Source of the DNA: Arthrobacter sp. AQ5-05
GTDB taxonomy: Bacteria; Actinomycetota; Actinomycetes; Actinomycetales; Micrococcaceae
DNA: 64,000 nt
Reading direction: 5' to 3'
Assembly: GCF_003287975.1 (NCBI RefSeq)
Contig: NZ_QMKQ01000011.1
Span: 1 to 64,000 of the forward strand
Shown piece by piece: positions 42,257 to 51,339 of this stretch. Under the pieces are notes generated by a model that was not told the DNA's origin, did not search any database, and saw only the letters and a program-made list of their open reading frames with translations. A program made the translations under genes and the position numbers. Each line of letters starts with the position of its first letter. The first letter of the stretch is position 1.

Positions 42257-43105
42257 GTGCCAACGCATGAACCACGCAACGTCCACGACATTGAATGCTG
42301 GCTCACGGACATGGACGGGGTGCTGGTCCACGAGAACCAGGCCATCGACGGTGCCGCAGACATGATCGAGCATTGGGTCTCCACCGGCAAGCGCTTCCTG
42401 GTGCTGACCAACAACTCCATCTACACCCCGCGCGACCTGCGCGCCCGGCTGCTGTCCTCCGGGCTCGATGTCCCCGAGGCGAACATCTGGACCTCGGCCA
42501 TGGCCACCGCGGAGTTCCTGCGCCGCCAGCGCCCGGGCGGACGCGCCTTCGTGATCGGCGAAGCCGGGCTGACCACCGCGCTGCACGAAGCCGGGTTCAT
42601 CCTCACCGACCAGGAGCCCGAGTACGTGGTGCTGGGCGAAACCCGCACCTACTCCTTCGAGGCCATCACCAAGGCCATCCGGCTGATTGCCGCGGGCGCC
42701 CGGTTCATCACCACCAACCCGGATGCCACCGGCCCCTCGCCGGAGGGGTTGCTTCCGGCCACCGGATCGGTGGCAGCACTGATCACCCAGGCCACGGGCC
42801 GCGACCCGTATGTGGTGGGCAAGCCGAACCCGATGATGTTCCGCTCGGCCCTGAACCGGATCGACGCGCATTCGGAGACCACCGCAATGATCGGGGACCG
42901 CATGGACACCGACATCATTGCCGGGATGGAGGCCGGGCTGCTGACCATCCTGGTGCACACCGGGATCACCAAGCCCGGCGACGTGGCTTCGTTCCCGTTC
43001 CGCCCGGACCTTGAGCACGATTCGGTGGCAGACATCCTGGCCGAGCTTCGAGAGGGGCGCGACACCCACCACGCGGGCCCGGCCTCGGGACCGCACGAAC
43101 ACTAG
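42257..43105 (+). CDS. HAD-IIA family sugar phosphatase (NagD-like)
   Basis: The 282-residue hydrolase has the HAD nucleophile motif LTDMDGVL (two Asp), motif II VLTNNS, and the C2a cap typical of the NagD subfamily. The late motifs are VGKPNPMMFR (Lys) and MIGDRMDTDIIAG (acidic pair). Relatives dephosphorylate nucleotides or sugar phosphates such as glycerol-phosphate; the substrate here is open. GTG 42257 follows GAAAGGAAC. It lies 80 bases after corA on the same strand and may share its transcript. Confidence 0.9.
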   Translation: MPTHEPRNVHDIECWLTDMDGVLVHENQAIDGAADMIEHWVSTGKRFLVLTNNSIYTPRDLRARLLSSGLDVPEANIWTSAMATAEFLRRQRPGGRAFVIGEAGLTTALHEAGFILTDQEPEYVVLGETRTYSFEAITKAIRLIAAGARFITTNPDATGPSPEGLLPATGSVAALITQATGRDPYVVGKPNPMMFRSALNRIDAHSETTAMIGDRMDTDIIAGMEAGLLTILVHTGITKPGDVASFPFRPDLEHDSVADILAELREGRDTHHAGPASGPHEH

Positions 43106-43124
43106 GCAGCACCCCGGCACCAGA

Positions 43125-43156
43125 AGCGGCAGTGCCCCGCATGGGGTACTGCCGCT
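43125..43156. terminator. Bidirectional terminator between HAD and amidohydrolase genes
   Basis: AGCGGCAGTGCCCC-GCAT-GGGGTACTGCCGCT forms a 14-bp stem with one G-U pair and a 4-base loop, placed between two convergent genes. Confidence 0.8.
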
Positions 43157-43178
43157 CTCCATCAAGGATCAGGTCCTC

Positions 43179-44384
43179 CTAGAGCATCTCCAGCTGGTCC
43201 GCCACGACCCGGCCGTCATGGATGACGGTGCGGTCGGCGCCGCGGTCCATGACGGCGCTGGTAACCGTCTCCCCCGCAAGCAACACGATGTCCGCCCGGT
43301 CCCCGACAGCCAGTCCCGGACGGTCGCTGGTCGAGCGCAACCGGCCCAGGCTCCGGTCCATGATCCCTGCCCCGCCCCACGTGGCAATGGCCGCGGCGTG
43401 TTCGATCATTTCGTCCTGCCGCAACCCGTGGGTGAAGGCCAGCTGCCAGGTGCGCGAGAGCAGGTCGCAGTCCCCGTAGGGGCTCCAGTAGTCGCGTTGC
43501 CCGTCCTCGCCGAGCCCCACCCTGATGCCGGCTACGGTCATGGCCGCAAGGTTGAATTGCTTGCCCGAGGTGGCCGGGGCAACCGTGGCCCAGGAGATGT
43601 CCAGGGCGCCCATCTGCTCGATGACCCGTGCGGTGGCAGCCTCCGAGACGTTCCCCAGCTCGTAGGCGTGCGAGAGCGTCACCCTGCCCTCCATGCCCAG
43701 GGCGCGGGTGCGTTCCATGACCAGTTCGGTGCTGAAGTGCGCCAGGTGCCCGGGCTCGTGCAGGTGGATGTCGACGTCCACCTGGTATTTCTCTGCCAGC
43801 CCGAACACGATGTCCAGGTGCCGCACCGGGTCCCGGTCCAGCTGGCACGGGTCGATGCCTCCCATGACCGTGGCCCCGAGCTTCAACGACTCCTCCAGGT
43901 AGTGCACGGTGCCGGGTTCGCGCAGCAGCCCGGCCTGCGGGAACGCCATGATCTGCACGTCGGCGCAGTCCGCGAATTTTTCCTTGGCGGCGAGCACCGC
44001 CTCGAACTTCTCAAGCTTGCAATCGACATCGATCTGCGCATAGCTGCGCACCCGGGTGGTGCCGTGGGCAATCATGCGTTGCAGGGTTTCGGCGACCCGT
44101 TCGGGCAGCGGGACCTCGGCCTTGCGCCAGTTGTGCCGGTCGTTGAGCATCATGCCCCAGACCCCCGGGGCCCCGGTGTGTTCGCGGAAGGGCAGCCCGA
44201 TCCGGGTCGAGTCCAGGTGCACATGGACGTCGGAGAACGCTGGAAGTGCCAGCCGCCCGCGGCCCTCGAGACCCCCGGCCGCCGGGGGCTGCGGGTTGTG
44301 CGGGGATACGGAGCCGATCACCCCGTCGGTGATTTCAAGGTCCACCGCTTCGTTTCCCCATGGCCTCACGTTGCTGATAAGCAC
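43179..44384 (-). CDS. Amidohydrolase, cytosine-deaminase-like
   Basis: The 401-residue enzyme is a metal-dependent amidohydrolase of the cytosine deaminase branch: the metal HxH in FSDVHVHLDSTR, the DVDIHLHEPGHLAHFSTEL block with catalytic Glu/His, LSHAYELGNV, and the late Asp in GLGEDGQRDYWSPYGD. C-terminal strands complete the composite beta-sandwich. GTG 44384 is preferred since AAAGGGG is upstream and the protein starts with a normal ISNVR strand. Substrate could be cytosine or another cyclic amide. It is followed only by a convergent gene. Confidence 0.85.
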   Translation of the reverse strand: MLISNVRPWGNEAVDLEITDGVIGSVSPHNPQPPAAGGLEGRGRLALPAFSDVHVHLDSTRIGLPFREHTGAPGVWGMMLNDRHNWRKAEVPLPERVAETLQRMIAHGTTRVRSYAQIDVDCKLEKFEAVLAAKEKFADCADVQIMAFPQAGLLREPGTVHYLEESLKLGATVMGGIDPCQLDRDPVRHLDIVFGLAEKYQVDVDIHLHEPGHLAHFSTELVMERTRALGMEGRVTLSHAYELGNVSEAATARVIEQMGALDISWATVAPATSGKQFNLAAMTVAGIRVGLGEDGQRDYWSPYGDCDLLSRTWQLAFTHGLRQDEMIEHAAAIATWGGAGIMDRSLGRLRSTSDRPGLAVGDRADIVLLAGETVTSAVMDRGADRTVIHDGRVVADQLEML

Positions 44385-44463
44385 TGCGCATTTCCCCTTT
44401 GCTGGTTGCCTGCCGCATTCCTTCGGCACCACCTCCCCAACTCTTCCACGCGGGAATCGCCGG

Positions 44464-45726
44464 TCAAGGCATTTGGGGTGGCGTTGCCTGGTCTTCTTCC
44501 CCGTGGCTGCCGGCGGTCGCAATGTGGGTCATGGATTTCCAGACCAACAGCAGGATGATGAACGAGCCGAAGAACCCGAACCAGAACGGCGCCCGGTAGC
44601 TGAGCACCTGGCCCAGCACGCCGCCGAGCAGGGAACCGGTGGCGATGCCGCCGATGCTGCCAAGCATGTACACCGAGTTGATCCGGCCGCGCAGCCGATC
44701 GGGCACCGCCCGCTGGCGCACCGTGGAGGAGACCGAGCCCCAGACCAGTGCGTGGATGCCAAAGAGGAACAGGATGGCCATGGCCAGCCATGCCTGGTGG
44801 GTGAGCACCAGGGCCAGATGGGTGACGGTTTCCAGGACCAGTCCGGTGCGCAGCAAGGTGGCGTAGCTGAACCTGCGTTCCAACCACGGGAAGAGCAGGG
44901 ATCCAATGATGCCGCCCACGGCGCTCGCGCTCATCAGCAGTCCGTAGCCGATGTCACCAAGTGCCAGCTGGTCCGTCGCATAGAGCACCAGCATCGCGAA
45001 TGTTGCCCCGAAGGTGACATTGAAGCAGGTGATCAGGATCGCCAGGGTGCGCACGGCAAAGTGCCTGCGCATCCAGCCGAGTCCCTCACGGACCTCCAGC
45101 AACATCGAGCTGCCCGGCGCACCGGCGGTTCCGCGTGCCGGCAGCGGGAGGGCCACCTTGGAGTAGAGCACCACGGCCAGGGCCAGCAGCGCGGCAAATC
45201 CCGCGTAGGGAAGCGAGTGGGAAATCGCGAAGAGCATGGCTCCCAGCGGCGGGCCGGCCAGTTGGTTGGTCACGGTGATGGTGCCAAAGAGCCGCGAGTT
45301 GGCCAGCCCCAGCTGGGCGCTGGGCACCAGCGTGGGGATCAGCGAGGTGGATGCGTTGTCGGCAAAGGCCTCCGCGGTGCCCAGCAGGAACAGGCATCCG
45401 TAGAGCACCGGCAGGCCCAGCGCCCCGGAGAAGATGATGGAGGCCAATGAAATGATCACCAGCATCCGCAGGAGGTTGACCACGATCATGAGCTTGCGCC
45501 GGTCCACCCGGTCCACCACGGCACCCGCGAGCAGCCCGAAAAGCACCCAGGGGATCTGCTGCGCGAAGGGTGCGAGGGCCACGGCCAGCGGGTCGCGGGT
45601 GATGGTGGTGACCAGCAGGGGTCCCGCGGCCAACAGCATGCCGTCGCCGAGGTTGCTGGTCGCCGCACCGGCCCACAGCCAGCGGAAGGGAACCGGCAGC
45701 GATGAAGACGGTTGCTTGGTGGTCAC
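44464..45726 (-). CDS. MFS exporter (MFS_3/EntS-like), possible metal-efflux partner
   Basis: The 420-residue, about 12-helix transporter starts at GTG 45726 (GGAG upstream) with FRWLWAGAATSNLGDGMLL. Motif A-like AGAVVDRVDRRKLM lies near residue 70, and the late loop RQRAVPDRLRGRINSVYML is typical of the MFS_3 group. This group includes siderophore exporters and the NreB nickel-efflux type. A short, mildly His/acid-rich tail is present (HIATAGSHGEEDQ). It lies directly downstream of the ArsR-type gene on the same strand with a 70-base gap, so it may be controlled by it. The substrate is not established. Confidence 0.85.
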   Translation of the reverse strand: MTTKQPSSSLPVPFRWLWAGAATSNLGDGMLLAAGPLLVTTITRDPLAVALAPFAQQIPWVLFGLLAGAVVDRVDRRKLMIVVNLLRMLVIISLASIIFSGALGLPVLYGCLFLLGTAEAFADNASTSLIPTLVPSAQLGLANSRLFGTITVTNQLAGPPLGAMLFAISHSLPYAGFAALLALAVVLYSKVALPLPARGTAGAPGSSMLLEVREGLGWMRRHFAVRTLAILITCFNVTFGATFAMLVLYATDQLALGDIGYGLLMSASAVGGIIGSLLFPWLERRFSYATLLRTGLVLETVTHLALVLTHQAWLAMAILFLFGIHALVWGSVSSTVRQRAVPDRLRGRINSVYMLGSIGGIATGSLLGGVLGQVLSYRAPFWFGFFGSFIILLLVWKSMTHIATAGSHGEEDQATPPQMP

Positions 45727-45796
45727 GAGCTCCAGCGTACGTGTTACCCCGGCTCCAGGCGTTGGCGTGCCAAAATGCCCGTTGGGAGATTCCCCG

Positions 45797-46150
45797 TCAG
45801 TGCTGCGGGTGCTCGGGGTGCAATTCCGAATGCGGCGCCTGCATCTGGTGCAGCAGCCGGTGGACATCGGGGTGGGTCAGGGTCCAGCGGCGGTAGCGGC
45901 CGTCGGCGCGCACGCTCACCACGCCCGCCTTGTGCAAGGTGGCCAGTGCCTGGGTGACGGTGTTGGCGCCAAGTGCCGTGGCGGCGGCCAGCTGGCTGAC
46001 CGAGGAATCCGGGGCGGCATGCATGGCGATGAGGATCTTCATCCGCGTGGCATCCGCAACCAGGGCAAAGACGTCGATCCAGTCGGGCATGTTTGGCTCC
46101 GAGGCGGCCACCGCGTCCGCCCCGATCTTGCTGTGTTCCGATTCCGGCAT
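45797..46150 (-). CDS. ArsR/SmtB-family metal sensor with His-rich tail
   Basis: The 117-residue winged-helix protein starts at ATG 46150 with AAGGAGAGG upstream. The HTH region contains DATRMKILIAM and NTVTQALATLHKAGVVSV. The final helix reads HPDVHRLLHQMQAPHSELHP and continues with more His; it holds a DxH pair and several spaced His residues. That pattern resembles the alpha-5 ligands of the nickel/cobalt sensor NmtR. Facing a family-5 ABC importer next to urease genes, it is a good candidate for a nickel-responsive repressor. The metal assignment is inference. Confidence 0.8.
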   Translation of the reverse strand: MPESEHSKIGADAVAASEPNMPDWIDVFALVADATRMKILIAMHAAPDSSVSQLAAATALGANTVTQALATLHKAGVVSVRADGRYRRWTLTHPDVHRLLHQMQAPHSELHPEHPQH

Positions 46151-46217
46151 GCGGTCCTCTCCTTCCCTTCGTTGCGGGCTGGTGCCCAAGCTCACCGGAC
46201 CCATTCCCCGAACCCTT

Positions 46218-46239
46218 CATCTGTCTGTCCGGACAGATG
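46218..46239. promoter_or_regulatory. Palindromic operator between arsR-type gene and ABC importer
   Basis: CATCTGTC-TGTCCG-GACAGATG is a perfect 8-bp inverted repeat with a 6-base spacer; its centre CTGTCCGGACAG is itself a 12-bp palindrome. It lies in the 135-base divergent region, about 46 bases from the importer start, where a repressor could block both promoters. This is the likely site of the neighbouring sensor. Confidence 0.6.
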
Positions 46240-46285
46240 TACAGTAGGGGCGTTGCCGCATCCCGTTTGTCCGCCGGCGACCTGG

Positions 46286-47935
46286 ATGAAAGGCCTAAAC
46301 CCGAACGTGCGCAATCCACAACGCCTGACGACGCTGGCCTTTCTTGCCTCCATCCTATTGGTCGGCACCGGTTGCGCGCCCGCAGCGCCCGGGTCCGGCG
46401 GGGCAGAGCCCGCCCAGCCCTCGCTGGCCCTGCTCACCGCAGCCCTTCCCGAGACGCTTAACCCGCTGGCCGGATTCGACAACAACGGCACGGGCAAGAT
46501 CAACGAATCCCTCTACACCCTCACGGGATCATCCGACCGCTTGCCGCAAATCACGCCCCTGCTGGCAGCGGGTGAACCAACTGTTTCCGCCGATGCGCGC
46601 ACGTGGACGGTTCCGCTGCGCCAGGATGCCCGGTTCAGCGACGGAACCACCTTTGATGCCGCGGATGTCGTGGCAAGCTACGAGGCCATCATGGATCCGG
46701 CGAGCGCCTCGCCGATCTTCGGCACGCTTTCCAACGTCTTGGACGTCAAGGCCCTGGACCCGCACACCGTCGAATTCACGCTGCGCGAATCCCAGGTCTC
46801 CTTCAAGACGGCCATGCTCATCGGCGTTGCCCCGTCCGAGGCCATCGCACCCGGCCAACGGGTCGAGGAATCGTCCCTGAACCGCGAACCGGTGGGCACC
46901 GGCCCCTACGTGGTGGATTCGATCGGGCCCTCTCGCCTGGTCCTGGTGGCCAACCCGGAATACCGCGACGGGGAGGCCGCGCTCAAGCGCGTCATCTATG
47001 AGGCCGCACCCGATGACAACGCCCGGGCCCAGCGCATGCTGGCCGGCGAATTCGACGGAACCGTCCTGCCCCCGCGACTGGCGGCCACCTTCGCGGCCAA
47101 CCCCGAATTCGAACAGGTAACGGCCACCTCCGCGGACTGGCGCGGACTTTCCCTTCCTGCCGGCAACCCGCTGACTTCCGACCCCAAGGTGCGCCTGGCA
47201 CTGAACCTTGCGGTGGACCGGCAGGCGCTGGTCGACGGGGTGCTGGCCGGCGCCGGGCGCCCGGCACACACCTTCGTCCCGGCCGAGTACGGGGACGCGT
47301 TCGACCCCGCGGCCGTCTTTGCCCACGACCCGCAACGCGCCACACAGCTGCTGGACGAGGCCGGCTGGGTCCTCGGGGACGATTCCATGCGGGCCAAGGA
47401 CGGGATCCCGGCCGCGTTCACGCTCATGTACAACCCCGGGGACGTACTGCGCCGGGACCTGTCCCTGGCCTTCTCCGCCCAGATGAAGCAGCTGGGCATC
47501 GACGTTCCTGTCGAGGCGGCGACCTTCGAGACGGCCGAGCCGCGGGCGGGCACCGACGCGATCATGCTCGGCGGCGGCGACACCCCCTACGACGTGGACA
47601 CCCAGCTGTACAAGATGCTGCATTCCTCCTACCCGGCCACCGGCGCCTACTACGACAACCCGAGCAGGTTCGCCGATCCGGCCATGGACCGGGCCCTGGA
47701 AACCGGGCGCACCACCCTGGATGAAGCCAAGCGGGCCGCCGCGTACCGCGAGGTGGCGCGCCTCTACGTCACCGAGCCCTCGATGGTCCTGCTCGCGTTC
47801 ATCGACCACACCTACATCCAGCGCACCTCCGTCTCCGAGGCCTGGGCCGGCACCGGGACGCTGCTCGAACCCCACGACCACGGCACCGCATGGGGCCCGT
47901 GGGTCAAGATCGGCCAATGGGTCCCGAAGCAATGA
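46286..47935 (+). CDS. ABC importer substrate-binding lipoprotein, family 5 (peptide/nickel)
   Basis: The protein of about 549 residues has a lipoprotein signal ending in LVGTGC. The SBP_bac_5 fold follows: TAALPETLNPLAGFDNNGT, the ARTWTVPLRQDARFSDGTTF signature, and EFTLRESQVSFKTAML. ATG 46286 lacks a good ribosome site; GTG 46307 after GAAAGG is an alternative. Family 5 includes dipeptide, oligopeptide and nickel receptors. Nickel (often as a chelate) is suggested by the adjacent ArsR-type sensor and urease cluster. It heads an operon of four overlapping genes. Confidence 0.88.
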   Translation: MKGLNPNVRNPQRLTTLAFLASILLVGTGCAPAAPGSGGAEPAQPSLALLTAALPETLNPLAGFDNNGTGKINESLYTLTGSSDRLPQITPLLAAGEPTVSADARTWTVPLRQDARFSDGTTFDAADVVASYEAIMDPASASPIFGTLSNVLDVKALDPHTVEFTLRESQVSFKTAMLIGVAPSEAIAPGQRVEESSLNREPVGTGPYVVDSIGPSRLVLVANPEYRDGEAALKRVIYEAAPDDNARAQRMLAGEFDGTVLPPRLAATFAANPEFEQVTATSADWRGLSLPAGNPLTSDPKVRLALNLAVDRQALVDGVLAGAGRPAHTFVPAEYGDAFDPAAVFAHDPQRATQLLDEAGWVLGDDSMRAKDGIPAAFTLMYNPGDVLRRDLSLAFSAQMKQLGIDVPVEAATFETAEPRAGTDAIMLGGGDTPYDVDTQLYKMLHSSYPATGAYYDNPSRFADPAMDRALETGRTTLDEAKRAAAYREVARLYVTEPSMVLLAFIDHTYIQRTSVSEAWAGTGTLLEPHDHGTAWGPWVKIGQWVPKQ

Positions 47936-48945
47936 GCACGCCCTGCCCGCCGGCGGGCACCCAACGGCGCCGCTCGCGTGCCGGCGAGGCATTCTCCCTG
48001 CTCGGACGCCGGGCGCTGGTCGGGGTCCCTGCCACGGCGGCGATCACCGCGGCGGTCTTCTGGCTCGCGTCCCTGGCCCCCTTCAACCCCCTGGCCCTGT
48101 ACATGGGCACGCAATACGAGCACGCGACCCCGGAGGCGCGCGCGCAGCTGGCTGCCGAGCTGGGGCTCAACGACGCCTGGTACGCGATCTGGGGGCGCTG
48201 GGCATCCGGCGCCCTGCACGGGGAATGGGGAACCTCGCGGCTCTTTGGCCAGCCGGTGGTCGACGTGGTTTCCGAACGCCTCCCCTACACCGCGTTGCTG
48301 GTGGGGCTCGGGCTTCTGGTCGCCCTTGTGCTCTCGGTTCTGCTGGCGGTGGGCGCAGCCCGGCGCCCGGGCTCCCTGGTTGAGGCCGTGGCCCTGGGCC
48401 TGGTGCACATTGCCCAGGCGATCCCGCCCTTCGTCCTGGGCTTGGTGGCCATCGCCGTCTTTGCGATCGGCCTGGGCATGCCGGCCGGCGGCGCCGCATC
48501 GGGCGGGGCCGACCCCACGCCCGCGGGCCTTGCCCTGCACCTGGTGCTGCCCGTGGGCGTGCTGGCGGTGACCCTGCTGCCGTGGCTGGTGCTGAACCTG
48601 CGGGCATCGCTGCTCGAGGCGCTGGAATCCGATGCGGTGCTGGCCGCGTGCGGCCGCGGGCTGGCCGAGTTCACGGTGCTGCGCACCCACGTGCTTCCGG
48701 TGGCGTTGCTGCCGTTCATGACGGTGGTGGGTTCCAGGCTGGGCGAACTGGTCACCGGGGCGCTGCTCATCGAGGCGGTGTTCTCCTGGCCCGGTCTGGC
48801 TTCGGCCACGGTGTCCTCGGCGACCGCCGGCGACTTCCCGCTGCTGGCCGCGGTGACCGCGCTGACCTGCGCGGCGGTCTTTGCCGGCTCCGCGCTGGCC
48901 GACGCCTGCTATCTGCTGCTTGATCCGCGGGTGAGCGATGTCTAG
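47932..48945 (+). CDS. ABC importer permease, DppB/NikB type
   Basis: The 337-residue permease starts at ATG 47932, overlapping the receptor stop (ATGA). It has an N-terminal helix followed by a periplasmic loop (NPLALYMGTQYEHATPEAR), then five helices. The cytoplasmic EAA-like loop reads LEALESDAVLAACGRGL and is followed by HVLPVALLPFMTVVGSRLGE. This is the standard DppB/NikB topology. It pairs with the permease half of the next protein. Confidence 0.88.
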   Translation: MSTPCPPAGTQRRRSRAGEAFSLLGRRALVGVPATAAITAAVFWLASLAPFNPLALYMGTQYEHATPEARAQLAAELGLNDAWYAIWGRWASGALHGEWGTSRLFGQPVVDVVSERLPYTALLVGLGLLVALVLSVLLAVGAARRPGSLVEAVALGLVHIAQAIPPFVLGLVAIAVFAIGLGMPAGGAASGGADPTPAGLALHLVLPVGVLAVTLLPWLVLNLRASLLEALESDAVLAACGRGLAEFTVLRTHVLPVALLPFMTVVGSRLGELVTGALLIEAVFSWPGLASATVSSATAGDFPLLAAVTALTCAAVFAGSALADACYLLLDPRVSDV

Positions 48946-50584
48946 GCCCCGCCCCCTGCCCCTGGTGCTGCTGGGGCTTGCCCTCGCCTACGCCGTGCTG
49001 GTCCCGTGGCTGCAACCCCTGGATCCACGCGCGGTGGACCTTTCCGCGGTGCTGCAAGCCCCCTCCGGGGAGCATTTCTTCGGCACCGACCAATTGGGCC
49101 GGGACGTATGGATTCGTGCGGCCCAGGGCCTGCGCATGTCCCTGCTGCTGGCGCTGGGCGCCTCGGTGTTCTCCACGGTGCTCGGTGTGGGCGTGGGGCT
49201 GCTGGCCGCCTGGCGCGGGGGGATCGTCGACCGCATTGCCATGCGCCTGGTGGACACCACCAACGCCCTGCCGCACCTGCTGCTGGCGGTGGTCATCGTG
49301 GCCCTGTGGCGTGGGCAATGGTGGGCCATCGTGCTGTCCATTGCGTTGACCCACTGGACGCAGGTGGCACGGATCGTGCGCTCGCGGTTGCTGGCCGAGC
49401 GCACGGCCGACTACGTGCAGCTGGCCCGGGCCTCGGGCGCCTCGACCGCCGCCATCTGGTGCACCCACCTGGTTCCCGCGGTTGCACCGCAGGCCGCCAT
49501 CGCGCTGGTGCTGCAGCTGCCCCATGCCATATGGCATGAAAGCTCGCTCTCCTTCCTGGGCGTGGGGCTTCCGCCCGAATCCGCATCGCTGGGCCTGCTG
49601 CTGGAGGATGCCCGCGGGGGGCTGCTGGCCGGGGCCTGGTGGCAGCTGGTGTTCCCCGCCGGGCTGCTGGTACTGGTCAGCTGGTGCACCGCTTCGATGA
49701 TCGACACCGCGGGGATGTCCAGGCGCCGCCGCCGGCTGTCCCGGTTCCGCGGACGAGGTTCCGGGGCAAAGCCGGCCGCAACCCCGCCCGCTGCGGCCAG
49801 CCGCGCTGCCTCGGACCATGCTCCCGGCGGTCCGGCGATCCTGGTTTCCGGACTGGACGTCCGGCTCCCCTCAACCACCGACCCGCAGGAAACCTCGCTG
49901 GTGCTCAAGGGGATCGATTACCGGGCCGAGGCGGGGTGCATCAATGTCATCCTGGGGGCCTCGGGGGCGGGCAAGTCCCTGCTGCTGCGGACCCTGGTTG
50001 GGCTGCTGCCGGCCGGTGCCCGGTTCACGGGAAACATCGCGCTCAACGCGCAGGCACTGGATGCGGCCGGGCTGGCCGCCGCGCGGGGCGCCGACACCGT
50101 CCTGGTGCCGGGATCCTCCGGCACCGCGCTGAACCCCGTGCGCAGTGTTGCCGCGCAGATGCGGCAAACACTCAAGGCTTCAGGGCGGCCCTGTTCCCCC
50201 GCCGAGGTCTTGGCGGCGCTCGAGGCGGCGGCCGTCGACGGCTCGCTGGCGCAACGCCACCCCCACGAGCTTTCCGGCGGACAGGCACAGCGGGTGGCCC
50301 TGGCGCTGGGCGTTGCCGTGGGCCCACGGATCCTGCTGGTGGACGAGCCGACCAGCGCATTGGATGGTGAAACGGTTGGCCTCATCGAAAAGCTTCTGCG
50401 GGCCCGGGCAGCGGCGGGCACGACCGTCGTCATGGTCACCCACGACCTCGAGCTGGCCCGCCGCATCGCCGACCACGTGGCGGTCCTCCGGGACGGGCGG
50501 GTCGTCGAATCCGGCCCCGCCGCCGAGGTGCTGGCCAACCCGGCGCATCCGGAGACCGGCGTGCTGCTGGGGGCGCCGGCATGA
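48938..50584 (+). CDS. Fused ABC permease-ATPase (DppC/NikC + DppD/NikD)
   Basis: The 548-residue protein joins two subunits usually made separately. Residues 1-260 are a DppC/NikC-type permease (FFGTDQLGRDVW, then RLLAERTADYVQLARASGAS as EAA loop). A basic/Ala-rich linker of about 35 residues follows, then an ATPase (about 297-548) with Walker A GASGAGKSLLLR near 341, signature LSGGQAQRVALALG, Walker B ILLVDEPTSALD and a switch His (MVTHDLELA). The reading frame is uninterrupted, so the fusion is real in this assembly. It overlaps the upstream permease by 8 bases and the next ATPase by 4. Confidence 0.88.
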   Translation: MSRPRPLPLVLLGLALAYAVLVPWLQPLDPRAVDLSAVLQAPSGEHFFGTDQLGRDVWIRAAQGLRMSLLLALGASVFSTVLGVGVGLLAAWRGGIVDRIAMRLVDTTNALPHLLLAVVIVALWRGQWWAIVLSIALTHWTQVARIVRSRLLAERTADYVQLARASGASTAAIWCTHLVPAVAPQAAIALVLQLPHAIWHESSLSFLGVGLPPESASLGLLLEDARGGLLAGAWWQLVFPAGLLVLVSWCTASMIDTAGMSRRRRRLSRFRGRGSGAKPAATPPAAASRAASDHAPGGPAILVSGLDVRLPSTTDPQETSLVLKGIDYRAEAGCINVILGASGAGKSLLLRTLVGLLPAGARFTGNIALNAQALDAAGLAAARGADTVLVPGSSGTALNPVRSVAAQMRQTLKASGRPCSPAEVLAALEAAAVDGSLAQRHPHELSGGQAQRVALALGVAVGPRILLVDEPTSALDGETVGLIEKLLRARAAAGTTVVMVTHDLELARRIADHVAVLRDGRVVESGPAAEVLANPAHPETGVLLGAPA

Positions 50585-51339
50585 GCCTGGAACTGAGGGA
50601 TGTCTCCTACACGCACCCCGGGACCGAACCGGCTGCCGGGAGGCTGCTTGACGGGCTGGACCTAGCCGTGGGCGCGGGGGAAGTCACCGGACTCTGCGCC
50701 CCCTCGGGTGCCGGCAAGTCGACGCTGCTGCGCATTGCCGCCTTGATGGTGACCGCGGATGCGGGGACCGTGCTCATCAACGGGCAGGGCTTTGCCCCCG
50801 GCGCCCGGGTACCGCGGGAGGTTCGCCGATCCGTGGGAGTGGTGCTGCAGTCCCCGCGCGCCGCAGCCGATCCCCGGATGCGCCTCGATGCCCTGATTTG
50901 TGCTCCGCTGGCCTTTCGCGAGGGTTCCTGGCGTCCGCATCCGCGGCGCCATGCCGGGCGCCTGGCCGAGCTGGCCGAGCTGGCGCAGCTGGATCCGGCG
51001 CTCCTGCACCGCTACCCGCATCAGGTCTCGGACGGCCAGCTCCAGCGGGCCCTGGTGGCCCGCGCCCTGGCGTTGGACCCTGACGTGTTGGTCTGCGACG
51101 AACCCACGGCCCAGCTCGACGCCGGGTCCACCGCCGCAATCCTGCGGGTGCTGTCCGATCGTGCCGCGGCCGGGGCCGCGGTGCTCATTGCCTCGCACGA
51201 TACCGCCGCCCTGTCGGGGATCGCCGACAGGATGGTGGACCTGGCCGGGATCAACCGTGCAGGAGTTCTTGCCGGGCGCGCCCAGGGCCGGCATGCCGCC
51301 CGGTGGACGGGCTCCGGACAGGGAGACGGCTCAAGGTGA
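50581..51339 (+). CDS. ABC importer ATPase, DppF/NikE type
   Basis: The 252-residue ATPase has Walker A APSGAGKSTLLR, a Q-loop in VVLQSPRAAADPRM, Walker B VLVCDEPTAQLD, and a switch His in IASHDTAAL. The signature is VSDGQLQRALVARAL, which deviates from LSGGQ as family-5 importers often do. ATG 50581 overlaps the previous stop. Together with the ATPase half of the fusion protein it would form a heterodimeric motor. Its last 9 bases overlap the 3' end of the convergent HTH-membrane gene. Confidence 0.9.
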   Translation: MSLELRDVSYTHPGTEPAAGRLLDGLDLAVGAGEVTGLCAPSGAGKSTLLRIAALMVTADAGTVLINGQGFAPGARVPREVRRSVGVVLQSPRAAADPRMRLDALICAPLAFREGSWRPHPRRHAGRLAELAELAQLDPALLHRYPHQVSDGQLQRALVARALALDPDVLVCDEPTAQLDAGSTAAILRVLSDRAAAGAAVLIASHDTAALSGIADRMVDLAGINRAGVLAGRAQGRHAARWTGSGQGDGSR

